Shown here piece by piece: positions 24,869 through 33,061 of a stretch of DNA of 64,000 nucleotides (the first letter of the stretch is position 1; each line of letters starts with the position of its first letter). A model generated the notes under the pieces. The model had not been told where the DNA came from and ran no database searches. It saw only the letters and a program-made list of their open reading frames with translations. The stretch is from Clostridium algoriphilum (GTDB lineage Bacteria; Bacillota; Clostridia; Clostridiales; Clostridiaceae). The translations under genes and the position numbers were made by a program. The stretch spans positions 1 through 64,000 of the forward strand of contig NZ_JAIZZK010000018.1 in the NCBI RefSeq assembly GCF_020443705.1, read 5' to 3'.

Positions 24869-25119
24869 ATCTTCTTTAGTACCACCGTGGTCTAAATGAA
24901 TTACGACAGGCACTTTAGCCTCATACGCGATTCTCTTTATAGTCTCTGCAAATGCATCTGTTAAATATTCTATTTGTGTTGGATGAATTTCAAAAATTAC
25001 TGGAGCATTCAGTTCTTCAGCCCCTCTATTACAGCTTTTAATATTTCTAAGCTTCATATATTAAAGGCTGGAACTGCAAATTGATTATTAAATAAAAGTT
25101 CTTTCATATTAATTAACAT
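24840..25119 (-). pseudogene. Class II fructose/tagatose-bisphosphate aldolase, N-terminal fragment
   Basis: MLINMKELLFNNQFAVPAFN, an in-frame TGA, then SLEILKAVIE, a 1-base frameshift, then ELNAPVIFEIHPTQIEYLTD and AKVPVVIHLDHGGTKEDI. The order and the HLDHG zinc/substrate motif are those of GatY/KbaY/Fba class II aldolases. The gene is cut at about residue 88 by repeat block B. Three independent lesions show it is dead. Confidence 0.8.
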
Positions 25120-25148
25120 ACTTCTTGCCCACTAATTATTATAATAGT

Positions 25149-25571
25149 TTATTCAAAGTCTATAATTATAGAAAATGATCCATTTACAACAAAGTATGCT
25201 TTCTTAGCTTCAATGTTTAGATAAATTTTTAGATCCTTAATCTCATCAAGTCTATATTTTTTGCACCATTCAAATTCAAATTTTTTTACTAAATGATCTT
25301 CCTCAATTTGTTTTCCTTCATATTGAATATAAATTTTTCTAGGTATAGTTATTGATTTAGTTTCTACTATAACTTTATGTATCATAATATCATCAGGTAC
25401 ATTTATATCCCAATTCAATTCATCATTTATCTCTCTTACAAAAGGTTTTGTTTGTTTAAGTTCTCTGTCAATAGCGGACTGTAAATCAGCTTGTGTAAAT
25501 ATTGAATTCTTAGCGTCTAAGATAGATTTTGAAGACTTATCAAGATACATTGTTTCTTTATCAATTATCAT
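25149..25571 (-). CDS. Hypothetical protein, 140 aa
   Basis: Start at MIIDKETMYLD, with AGGGGTGG seven bases ahead; upstream in-frame codons lack a site. No family recognised. The N-terminal 40 residues are helical (SSKSILDAKNSIFTQADLQS). The rest is beta-rich with alternating hydrophobics (ITIPRKIYIQYEGKQI, AKKAYFVVNGSFSIIIDF). No signal peptide. Soluble cytoplasmic protein of unknown role. Confidence 0.6.
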   Translation of the reverse strand: MIIDKETMYLDKSSKSILDAKNSIFTQADLQSAIDRELKQTKPFVREINDELNWDINVPDDIMIHKVIVETKSITIPRKIYIQYEGKQIEEDHLVKKFEFEWCKKYRLDEIKDLKIYLNIEAKKAYFVVNGSFSIIIDFE

Positions 25572-25628
25572 ATGTTTTCCACCCCTCTTATTTATATATA
25601 TTAACAAATAAGAGTTATAATGTAAACC

Positions 25629-25711
25629 ATTAAATGCTAAAACAAAAACTATTAAGTAAATATAGGGAACAACAAATGTCGTGAGAAGAGGCTTTCACGA
25701 CATTTGTTTAG
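25629..25711. repeat. Repeat block E and TGTCGTGAAA palindrome, copy 3
   Basis: ACAAATGTCGTGA / TCACGACATTTGT at 25672-25707, preceded by about 33 bases (from TAAATGCTAAAACAAAAACT) that recur, inverted, next to the palindrome at 30192-30225. Confidence 0.75.
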
Positions 25712-25771
25712 CTTATACACCAATTTAAATATAATTTAAAACAATAAAAAACGAGCAAATATTAATAATTA

Positions 25772-26010
25772 TTAATATAGCTCATTCTCAATAGGTTCTC
25801 TATTTTCTTCGCCCCATTCTGCCATAACTAATAATATAGGTATCAAAGTAGTTCCCTTTTCAGTTAATGAGTATTCGACTTTAGGTGGAATTTGACAGTA
25901 TTCTTGTCTATAAATTAGTTTTGAGGATTGAAGGTCTTTTAATTGTTGACTAAGCATTTTATGTGTAATTGAAGGAATGGTTTTTTTAATTTCACCATAT
26001 CGTAGTATAT
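25772..26010 (-). pseudogene. HxlR-family regulator, C-terminal fragment
   Basis: ILRYGEIKKTIPSITHKMLS then QQLKDLQSSKLIYRQEYCQI, PPKVEYSLTEKGTTLIPIL and AEWGEEN are the winged-helix core and wing of HxlR regulators. The N-terminal 25-30 residues, including the usual Cys (CPxxxxL) region, are missing. The frame simply opens at the junction with the nitroreductase fragment, so 5' truncation is certain. An ATG within the fragment could start a 61-aa product, without a ribosome binding site. Confidence 0.75.
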
Positions 26011-26021
26011 TATTTTTGTTT

Positions 26022-26216
26022 GCAACGACTCTCGGATTAGGTAGCTGTTGGGCTGGACTCTTTGAAATGTGTGCATTTGCTAATTATTATCCATTACTAG
26101 AATTGTTTAATATTCCTAAAAACAAGGTGTTAACAGGCGCAGTTATGGTTGGTTATCCCAAATATGGTTATAAGCGATTGGTAGATCGTAACCCATTAGA
26201 TATTATTTGGGTTTAA
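26022..26216 (+). pseudogene. Nitroreductase, C-terminal fragment
   Basis: TTLGLGSCWAGLFEMCAFAN, then NKVLTGAVMVGYPKYGYKRL and a normal C-terminus matches FMN-dependent nitroreductases, where GLGSCWxG lines the flavin site. Only the last ~63 codons remain, joined head-on to the HxlR fragment. HxlR regulators often sit beside nitroreductase genes, so both remnants may come from one lost locus. Confidence 0.75.
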
Positions 26217-26244
26217 TTCATATACAAAATTATATATTTAAAAC

Positions 26245-26280
26245 ACAAATATCGTGAAAGAATAATTTCACGACATTTGT
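26245..26280. repeat. TGTCGTGAAA palindrome, copy 4
   Basis: ACAAATATCGTGAAA / TTTCACGACATTTGT, 15-bp arms with one mismatch and a 6-base loop, placed between the convergent nitroreductase remnant and the acetyltransferase. Confidence 0.75.
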
Positions 26281-26357
26281 TGTATGCTCTTATGTAGCCT
26301 ATAGACTCATAGTTGCTTTAATATATGCAATAACCTACTATTTAACTGCATAAAATG

Positions 26358-26416
26358 TGTCTAATTGAGAATATGCACTCTATTTATGCATTATTTTTCA
26401 CTTTGCACATTACATT
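26358..26416 (+). repeat. Dispersed repeat AATTGAGAATATRCACT, copy 2
   Basis: TGTCTAATTGAGAATATGCA and following bases match 3789-3840; an inverted partial copy lies at 27791-27832. The last two flank the acetyltransferase gene in opposite orientation. Confidence 0.65.
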
Positions 26417-26441
26417 GAATATTTTAAAATAGCTGAAACTA

Positions 26442-27332
26442 TTACATGTTGTTATACCTATAATAATTCATTACAGACATTTCTTCAAAACCACAAACTT
26501 TGTATAAATTAAGTGCAGTGTTGTTTTTACATTCCACATCCAATTCTACATCATTTATGTTTTCTTCATTAATTATACATAAAACTTCCATTAAAGCTCC
26601 TTTCCCATAACCTTTACCTCTAAAATCTGGCAATATTCCAAAACCACATACAAAGGCTGAGTTATCGCTGTATTCTATCTTAATTTTACCTATAATCGCT
26701 TTCTTTAATTCAATCATATATGTTATCACATTTATGATTTCCTCTTCCTCCGGCAAACTTTCACACTCTTCTGAACCATAGAAAAATATTGCATTTTGTC
26801 TCGCTATTTCCTTTCTATCTGGTTTCTCAGCTTTTCTTAAATTGATGGAATTTATGTTTTCTAAAGTAGTTTTGTTAAGTAACTTCATTCTATACTCTGA
26901 AAAATCATAGCTTCCGCTTACAACCTTTATAAACTCAATTCCCGATTTCGATTTACCATCTGATAATAGTAATATGTTATTAAAGTTTCTCTTCTGGCAC
27001 TCCTCTGTTGCAAGTTCAAAAAGCTTTGTAAATAACCCTTTTCTACGAAAGTCTGGATGAGTCATACCGTTAATTTCACCATTATTACCTCCAAAGCTTG
27101 AAATACCAAGGTAGGACACTAAGACATCTTCTACATAATATAAATATTCATTGATTTTTTTTAAGCCTATATAGGCATTTTGGGACACACTTACCTTATA
27201 ATCTAATTCCAATTTTAAATTGGTCTTGTCTTTCAAACTGCAAAGCAGCTCGAGTTGATTTATTTCTTTATACTCCTTTTTTGATGTGTATTGTTTTAAA
27301 CAAATAGTTTGATTTAATATTTTTTCTGATAT
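26442..27332 (-). CDS. Tandem GNAT acetyltransferase with a probable ATA start
   Basis: From the proposed start the protein has 296 aa and two GNAT halves. The first has GMTHPDFRRKGLFTKLFELA (acetyl-CoA loop R-x-x-G-L/K). The second has GFGILPDFRGKGYGKGALME and ends NLYKVCGFEEMSVMNYYRY. A TTG internal start would remove 32 coherent residues and has no RBS. In frame upstream, AAGGAG stands eight bases before ATA-TCA-GAA-AAA, so ATA is either the real initiator or a mutated ATG. Substrate unknown; antibiotic or small-amine acetylation is typical. Confidence 0.75.
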   Translation of the reverse strand: MSEKILNQTICLKQYTSKKEYKEINQLELLCSLKDKTNLKLELDYKVSVSQNAYIGLKKINEYLYYVEDVLVSYLGISSFGGNNGEINGMTHPDFRRKGLFTKLFELATEECQKRNFNNILLLSDGKSKSGIEFIKVVSGSYDFSEYRMKLLNKTTLENINSINLRKAEKPDRKEIARQNAIFFYGSEECESLPEEEEIINVITYMIELKKAIIGKIKIEYSDNSAFVCGFGILPDFRGKGYGKGALMEVLCIINEENINDVELDVECKNNTALNLYKVCGFEEMSVMNYYRYNNM

Positions 27333-28046
27333 TTTAAAATCTCCTTTTTATATGAATACATTATTTGGATTATTATATTTCATTAGCCTTTCAATTAATA
27401 TATAATCGATTTTAAAATCCCTCCTTAAGTCAAAATTCGGGCATAAAAATACCCTGAAATAGTTGACCTAACTACTCCAGGGTTGATAAACTTATTTTAA
27501 CAATATTAATTCATAACAATTACAATAGTTACGAATCAAAACTATATTTAATAACTTTAACTTGAAATAGTTGCACACAATAATTTAATTACAAAGCTAT
27601 TATTTATCTTAATCATGTTCAACCACTCCTTTCAAAATCTATATATATAAATATACCATATGTGTTTTATAATTACAATTTATTACCTAAGTAAAGTCAC
27701 AAGAGGCATACAATATAACGATAATTAAATTGAATGCTATAGTAGAATAGTAAAATAAAAAAAGAAACATATATTTATATCATGTATAAAGCGATAGAAT
27801 GCATAAAGTAGTGTATATTCTCAATTAGACACCAATAATAGCAATAATATAGTATTTAATTACATACATAAGAATAACATAATTCATGGTAGAAATAGTG
27901 TAATTAACTAAATATTTATGTCGTAATCGTAATTTCATATTACGAATATTATTCCGAGGTTAAAAAATAAATTGACTTAACTAATTTATTATGCTTATAT
28001 TAATATATAAGTTAAAACTTATATAAAACTTAATATTTATTTAGTT
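27333..28046. other. Long intergenic region with hairpin and repeat
   Basis: No gene seen in 700 bases. It holds a hairpin near 27448-27482 (CCCTG...CAGGG around ATAGT/ACTA) and the inverted partial repeat at 27791-27832. The promoter of the guanidine riboswitch transcript presumably lies near 27990-28040. Confidence 0.5.
27791..27832 (-). repeat. Dispersed repeat, inverted partial copy 3
   Basis: Reverse complement reads GGTGTCTAATTGAGAATATA then CACTACTTTATGCATT, matching 26358 onward. Confidence 0.6.
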
Positions 28047-28164
28047 TTCTAGGGTTCCGCTGTTTATGACTGGCTGGTCCGAGAGAAAACGCACAGTTAT
28101 CTGTGTTCACGGAAGGATAAAAGCCTGGGAGATATTATAATAATATTTCTTTAGGCTTTTTTAT
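28047..28164 (+). promoter_or_regulatory. Guanidine-I riboswitch (ykkC class) with terminator
   Basis: The conserved blocks appear in order: CTAGGGTTCCG (28049-28059), CTGGTCCGAGAG (28074-28085), CACGGAAGGATAAAAGCC (28108-28125) and TGGGAGA. AAGCCT at the aptamer's 3' edge can instead pair with AGGCTT before a T run (to 28164), giving the usual guanidine-relieved terminator. It lies 75 bases upstream of the Gdx gene. Confidence 0.93.
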
Positions 28165-28238
28165 TTTGCCCACTTTAAAATTATGCAACGAAATACTATT
28201 ATAATTGATTGCAAATATTAGTTTAGGAGGGAGTAATT

Positions 28239-28559
28239 ATGGAATGGTTTTATTTAGTGGTAGCTGGAATTTTTGAAGTAGTATGGGCAATCGAGTTAAA
28301 ATATTCGCTAGGATTCACGAAAATACTACCCAGTTTATTAACCATTATAGGAATGTTTACAAGTTTCTATTTTTTATCATTATCACTAAAAAGTCTGCCA
28401 CTTGGAACTGCATATGCAGTTTGGACTGGTATAGGAACTGTTGGTACAGTGGTCTTAGGCGTTATTTTGTTTAAAGAGCCAATTGGTATTATGCGTGTTA
28501 TTTGTGTTGTATTAATTGTAGGTGGAATCATTGGCTTAAAACTGATAACAATAAAGTAG
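28239..28559 (+). CDS. gdx: Guanidinium exporter Gdx (SMR family)
   Basis: 106 aa, four membrane helices, RBS AGGAGG. The active-site glutamate is E13 in AGIFEVVWAIELKYS. The Gdx-type signature PLGTAYAVWTGIGTVGT separates it from EmrE-like multidrug members, although W-A-I-E replaces the common W-A/V-x-x-L. It works as an antiparallel dimer exchanging guanidinium for protons. The guanidine-I riboswitch directly upstream makes the substrate call strong. Confidence 0.93.
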   Translation: MEWFYLVVAGIFEVVWAIELKYSLGFTKILPSLLTIIGMFTSFYFLSLSLKSLPLGTAYAVWTGIGTVGTVVLGVILFKEPIGIMRVICVVLIVGGIIGLKLITIK

Positions 28560-28655
28560 CAATTTATGTCAGCTTTATACTAATCAAATCAAGTGCTAGT
28601 TAAAAGGATTGTAGATGAAACCCAGAATAATACCTATTAATAAGGAGGAATTTTA

Positions 28656-29363
28656 GTGAAAAATTTTGTAATTGAAGATGATTTTTGGAGTTTATTCCCT
28701 AACGCAAAGATTGGGGTTGTTATTTGTCATGGAATAGATAACACCATAAGAAATGAAGAAGGATACCAGGATATGATTTTAAAATCTGAAAAAGAAGCTT
28801 TAAAATATTTGCAAAATGAAGAATTTAGCAATAACGAAGTAATAAAAATATGGAGAGAATCATTTCAAAAATTTAAAACCAAGAAAGGTGCTAGGTCATC
28901 TATAGAAGCATTATTAAAGCGAATTGATAAAGGAAATCATATTGGAAATATTAATCCGTTGGTTGACATATACAATTCAATTTCATTAAGATACGCTTTA
29001 CCCTGCGGTGGTGAGGATATAGACAAATTTAACGGCGATATAAGATTAACAAAAGCAATTGGAGATGAAGACTTTGTTCCACTTGGAACAGATAAAAATT
29101 CACCCCCTTATGAAGGAGAAATTGTATATAAAGACAATGCTGGAGCGATTTGCAGATGCTGGAATTGGCGAGAATCATTAAGAACCATGTTAACTGAAAA
29201 GACAAATAATGCTTTTTTATGTATTGAATTGACTGATGAAAAAAGACAAGTGGAATTTGAGGATGCTTTAAAAGAATTAGAAAAATTAGTAAAAAGTAAT
29301 TTAGGAGGAGAAACTCAGATTTCAATTTTAGATGCAAATAATAAGAATGTGCAAATTGATTAG
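28656..29363 (+). CDS. B3/B4 tRNA-editing-domain protein
   Basis: 235 aa with GTG start and AAGGAGG. It has the B3/B4 fold of the PheRS beta subunit as a free-standing protein: PLVDIYNSISLRYALPCGGE near 107-126, then GDIRLTKAIGDEDFVPLGTD, GEIVYKDNAGAICRCWNWRE near 165-185. Relatives are thought to hydrolyse mis-acylated tRNA or act on amino-acid-like compounds. The gene follows gdx by 97 bases and precedes a radical SAM gene by 21 bases on the same strand, so all three may be transcribed under guanidine control. Confidence 0.8.
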   Translation: MKNFVIEDDFWSLFPNAKIGVVICHGIDNTIRNEEGYQDMILKSEKEALKYLQNEEFSNNEVIKIWRESFQKFKTKKGARSSIEALLKRIDKGNHIGNINPLVDIYNSISLRYALPCGGEDIDKFNGDIRLTKAIGDEDFVPLGTDKNSPPYEGEIVYKDNAGAICRCWNWRESLRTMLTEKTNNAFLCIELTDEKRQVEFEDALKELEKLVKSNLGGETQISILDANNKNVQID

Positions 29364-29384
29364 ATTATACAAGGAGGTTTTTAA

Positions 29385-30074
29385 ATGAGTAATTTTAGTT
29401 ATAAGGATATTTATATTGAGGATGGTAAGCGGGTTCTTGAGATGAATATATTGCCCGAAAAGTATTGCAACTTTGATTGCATATTTTGCCCTATTGGAAG
29501 GTCACACAACAAAATAGACACACAACAAACATTTTCGGATATTTCTGAATCATTAAATGAACTGGAACATAAATTAGTGAATAATGAAGCTGATTTAGTA
29601 TTTATAAACTCTAAAGGAGAAGCTCTAGTTAATGATAAAATTGAAAGTGTAATTAATTTAGTAAAAAGTAAAGGATTGACAGTAAGATTACTTTCAAATG
29701 GGTATATATTGGGTAGGGTTGAGTACATGAAAATAGCCAATAAATGTGATGAGGTAATTGGAGAAATAAAAGCTATTACGGAAAAGGATTTTCAAAAGGT
29801 TCAACGCCCTATTGAGGGTTATACCTTCCATGAGTATATATCAAGTATGATCTCTTTCAATAAACAATACAAAGGTAAGTTTATATTAGAGATAACAATT
29901 CTCAAGGGATATAATGACAGCGAAGAAGCCATTTACAGGTTGAAAAATATTATTGATGAACTATCACCAGACAAGATAATTATTGAAAGAATGAACGATG
30001 ACAGATTTAAAGAGAAACTCGGAATAAGTGATGAAAAATTTCATGTGATTTCAAAGGCATTACTTGATAAGTAG
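29385..30074 (+). CDS. Radical SAM protein
   Basis: 229 aa, RBS AAGGAGG. The [4Fe-4S] motif is C28-x3-C32-x2-C35 (YCNFDCIFCPIG), followed by strands typical of the half-barrel (VFINSKGEALVN with the GE motif, LTVRLLSNGYIL). It resembles the COG0731-type group related to TYW1, but the flavodoxin domain and wybutosine context are absent, so no reaction is claimed. It is very likely an operon with the B3/B4 protein, hinting at an RNA- or aminoacyl-related substrate. Confidence 0.8.
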   Translation: MSNFSYKDIYIEDGKRVLEMNILPEKYCNFDCIFCPIGRSHNKIDTQQTFSDISESLNELEHKLVNNEADLVFINSKGEALVNDKIESVINLVKSKGLTVRLLSNGYILGRVEYMKIANKCDEVIGEIKAITEKDFQKVQRPIEGYTFHEYISSMISFNKQYKGKFILEITILKGYNDSEEAIYRLKNIIDELSPDKIIIERMNDDRFKEKLGISDEKFHVISKALLDK

Positions 30075-30520
30075 CATGACATTATACATTCTTAATGGTA
30101 TATAAGTTAATTCAGAATATTCTTATATGTCTACACAATTCTCCCCATATCATTAGCTGTGGGGGCAGTATATTAAATATGTTAATATCTTCAAATGTCG
30201 TGAAAGTCTGTTTTCACGACATTTGATTATTTTCCTGTATTTACTTAATAGTTTTTGTTTTAGCATTTAAACTTAAACAAACAAAACCTTTTGTTCTTTC
30301 CTTTTATCTTTTATAGCTTCTACAGTCATATATTAACCCCCATTTTTGAATGTACTATATTTATCATATACCATATAAAACAATACATTCAAAGAGACAA
30401 TTGCTTAGTTAAATTTAACTGAATGCTTAACAAGCCTTATAACTCAACAGTTTATACAAAAAACCGAATGTAAGGTTTTATATTAAATCGTACATTCAAT
30501 TACTGCGTAATCTAAGAATA
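30075..30520. other. Intergenic, repeat-rich
   Basis: No gene. It contains TGTCGTGAAA palindrome copy 5 (30192-30225), repeat block E, and from 30331 the source of the duplication seen at 17837-18308, including GTTAAATTTAAC within TTAAGC-type sequence that recurs at 18225 and 45770. Confidence 0.6.
30192..30225. repeat. TGTCGTGAAA palindrome, copy 5
   Basis: CAAATGTCGTGAAA / TTTCACGACATTTG, perfect 14-bp arms, between convergent radical SAM and alpha/beta hydrolase genes. Confidence 0.8.
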
Positions 30521-31339
30521 TTATGAATCATTGACTCTTACAATCCATTCAGTAACTAATGAATTAAATAGCTCCACCTGTTCTATCTGTAAATTATGCC
30601 CTGCTTTATCCAATACGGCAAAAGTTGCTCTTGGATAGTTGTCTAAAATACTCCATGCGTCTTTATAACCTACACTTGAGTCTTGACGTCCTAATAGTAT
30701 AAGAGTAGGTTTGTTAAACTTTTCTTTCAGCCTATTTAAATCAACTGAAAACGCATACCCATTTTGTTGAAGATTGAGTAAAAAATTATTATCTGCTAAT
30801 CTTATGCCAGATAAAATTTCATCTCTATATCTAGCCCAAATTTTTTTACTTTGCACTACTTGTATCGAAGTAAAACCTTCTGCCTCGGATGGTTCAAGTT
30901 GTGATAATAATTTCTCATCCCTCTTTAAAATAATATGTGATGGAATACTGCGTTTCTTAAAGTCCATTATAATAGAAGGACATAAGAGGAATAGTCCGTC
31001 GACTCTATTTGCGATTCTATGTACTATTCCTCTTGCTAAATATCCTCCGTAGGATTCACCTGCAAGTAAAAAGTTTTCATTTGGAATGATTTTTTCAATA
31101 AAATCAATTACAATATCTAGCATTACATCTGAATTTGTAATCCAATTTTCCACCTTGGTTTTCCCCATCCCTGGTAAGTCAATATATATCCTTTTATATC
31201 CACCTCTATTGTTAAATAAAGGTTCCATACATCCTGTCATTAATCTATGGTCTACGTGAGATCCATGTATCATAATAATTGGTTTTCCACTACCTATTAC
31301 TTCATAATATATAGATATATTTTTCATCTTACATTCCAT
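30521..31339 (-). CDS. Alpha/beta hydrolase
   Basis: 272 aa with RBS AAAGGA. A complete catalytic triad is visible: nucleophile S96 in LLAGESYGGY, Asp in LILLGRQDSSVG, and His in LDKAGHNLQIE. The oxyanion-region motif IIMIHGSHVDHR is near residues 21-32. No signal peptide; cytoplasmic. Fold class includes esterases, lactonases and haloperoxidase-like enzymes; substrate unknown. Its 3' third is duplicated, inverted and mutated at 17837-18308. Monocistronic. Confidence 0.85.
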   Translation of the reverse strand: MECKMKNISIYYEVIGSGKPIIMIHGSHVDHRLMTGCMEPLFNNRGGYKRIYIDLPGMGKTKVENWITNSDVMLDIVIDFIEKIIPNENFLLAGESYGGYLARGIVHRIANRVDGLFLLCPSIIMDFKKRSIPSHIILKRDEKLLSQLEPSEAEGFTSIQVVQSKKIWARYRDEILSGIRLADNNFLLNLQQNGYAFSVDLNRLKEKFNKPTLILLGRQDSSVGYKDAWSILDNYPRATFAVLDKAGHNLQIEQVELFNSLVTEWIVRVNDS

Positions 31340-31526
31340 GCTTTTTTTCCTTTCATCAAATACACATTCTATTACAATTAAGAAATGATTTATTTACTTA
31401 ATTATACTATTAATAATGTAAATTCTATATAAAGTAGTTCCGTTTAATTATAAACCCGTATAAAATACGGTATTCTGTGCATACTAAAAATATAATACAT
31501 AGATAAAAAAGGAAAAGGTGATAAAA

Positions 31527-31715
31527 ATGAGCACAACAAAACAATATGAGGTTTGTTTTACAGAAAATAATCAGGAACAATGGTTCACAGATTATATTAT
31601 TAATATTGAAACAGCAAGAATTGCAGCAAAAAGCTTTGAAAGAAGTAATGAAAAAAGTAATGTTAGAATTTTAGAAATGTCTAATTTTGATAGAACAATA
31701 AAGTTTATTCTATAA
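31527..31715 (+). CDS. Small protein, 62 aa
   Basis: Start at MSTTKQYEVCF, with AAAAGGTG well placed; a codon pair earlier (MIK) lacks a site. Mixed alpha/beta, hydrophilic, one Cys. YEVCFTENNQEQWFTDYIIN and IAAKSFERSN are the most distinctive stretches. No family recognised. First of three small plus-strand genes (31527, 31756, 32074), perhaps one transcript. Confidence 0.55.
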   Translation: MSTTKQYEVCFTENNQEQWFTDYIINIETARIAAKSFERSNEKSNVRILEMSNFDRTIKFIL

Positions 31716-31755
31716 ATTGCATATTAAACAGTAGTAATGAAAAGGAGTTTTAGAA

Positions 31756-31911
31756 ATGACAGGAAAAATTTATACAGAATTACGTATTCCACATAAAAGC
31801 CAAAAAGAGAAATTAAAGTTTGAACTCAAATTAAATAAAGTATTAAAGGAACAGTGCTATAACAGTAGAATTGAGTGGATTAGAGAAAAGTATAGAGAAT
31901 TAATAAAATAA
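31756..31911 (+). CDS. Small basic protein, 51 aa
   Basis: AAAGGAG precedes the ATG by eight bases. MTGKIYTELRIPHKSQKEKL begins with a short beta strand and continues as basic helices ending IEWIREKYRELIK, about 35% K/R/E. The strand-helix-helix order is compatible with a ribbon-helix-helix DNA binder, but no signature is certain. It lies 40 bases after the 62-aa gene. Confidence 0.5.
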   Translation: MTGKIYTELRIPHKSQKEKLKFELKLNKVLKEQCYNSRIEWIREKYRELIK

Positions 31912-32073
31912 AAAATAAGCTCTGAAAATTAAATAGATAACATTTTTCAATGAACTCTAATAATAGTAAGAACCTACACTATTACGGATAAACTTCAAGT
32001 TTGAAACAAATAAATTAAGATACAGATAATATTAAGATTAGGAGAAAAATCAATAGATAAAGGATGGTTAAAA

Positions 32074-32283
32074 ATGTATAAACATGAAATATTATTTCAA
32101 GATTATTTAGAGTTAAGAAGTAAACAGTCGAAAGAGCATATTGCAGGGTTTCAAAAATATAATGAGCCTGATAGAGATATATCAATTAAAGTTAATTTAG
32201 ATAATGGTAATTCAATAATAGTTTATTATAATGGCGACAATATTGACTGTAAAACAGAGGTTTACCCTTTGTCTCACTTCTAG
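32074..32283 (+). CDS. Small protein, 69 aa
   Basis: RBS AAGGATGG. Helical N-terminus (EILFQDYLELRSKQSKEHIA) then a beta-rich half (ISIKVNLDNGNSIIVYYNGD). No family recognised. The 3' half, 32181-32261, is present again in inverted, isolated form at 17756-17836. Confidence 0.5.
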   Translation: MYKHEILFQDYLELRSKQSKEHIAGFQKYNEPDRDISIKVNLDNGNSIIVYYNGDNIDCKTEVYPLSHF

Positions 32284-32794
32284 ATTTTATATTTGACTAT
32301 AAGCTTTGACACCTTTGTATAGCTTTATTGTAGATTATTATTTTACATCGTCAATACCTTTAATTAATTTAATTAGCGACCTCTCACTCCAACGTATATA
32401 CCGTTCGGTACACGGCGGTTCAATAGAAATTAATGTTTTAATAAATATATTTCAGATATAGAAACTAACATTTGTTAGTTAATGGTTTGGATAATATAAG
32501 GCTTTATTATTTAAATTTAATATATAATATATGTCACTTTAAATGAATTTAGGTAATGATGTAGAGTTGTAACTATAAATTATCATAGAAGGTAAAATGA
32601 CTTATTTAAAATAGAATGCCTTTAATTAAAAAGGAGAAAAACCATCTAGCACTCAGATGGTTTTTTTGGTTCTTACAATTATGTTATGTTGAATGTAAAG
32701 TTTAACATTTGAAGAATAACTTAACTCATTAGTATATCCATAAGATATCAATTAAAGTATAAAAAAGAGCAAGATTATTATTTTGCTTTAGTTC
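32284..32794. other. Intergenic with terminator
   Basis: About 500 bases with no supported gene. ACCATCT / AGATGGT followed by seven T (32636-32668) is a plus-strand terminator. A GC-rich patch CCGTTCGGTACACGGCGG near 32401 is unexplained. Confidence 0.5.
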
Positions 32795-33061
32795 TTATTT
32801 TTTTATTACATCTTTAATAGCATCTGTACGTTCATTAAATTTTTTTGTTTCTTCTAAAGTACTATAATTAATGTTACTATCCATATTAGACATACCATCG
32901 TCCTTGGCAGCCATAGCTTGTTCGTTACTTTGAACTTTTAATGAACCAACAGTAAAACTATTGTTTTCACCACTTGATTGTAACGTCGCACCAGTACTGC
33001 TGCTGTTTACACTAGCATTTTCTGAGTGCTTATTTGATTTTTCTGAATTATTTTTATTCAT
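32795..33061 (-). CDS. Hydrophilic low-complexity protein, 88 aa
   Basis: RBS GGGAGA. Asn/Ser/Lys-rich N-terminus (MNKNNSEKSNKHSENASVNS) with predicted disorder, then FTVGSLKVQSNEQAMAAKDD and a short helical tail (EETKKFNERTDAIKDVIKK). No cysteine or membrane segment. Such disordered small proteins near stress genes may be desiccation- or spore-related; that is inference only. Confidence 0.55.
   Translation of the reverse strand: MNKNNSEKSNKHSENASVNSSSTGATLQSSGENNSFTVGSLKVQSNEQAMAAKDDGMSNMDSNINYSTLEETKKFNERTDAIKDVIKK

Noticed and set aside
28239-28559. Calling the SMR protein a multidrug (Qac/EmrE) pump
   Set aside because: The guanidine-I riboswitch and the Gdx-type PLGTAYAVWTGIG motif favour guanidinium export.
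15074-30225. Integron attC array
   Set aside because: The five palindromes lack the RYYYAAC/GTTRRRY core sites of attC, and no integron integrase is in the window. Cassette-like spacing is kept only as an observation.
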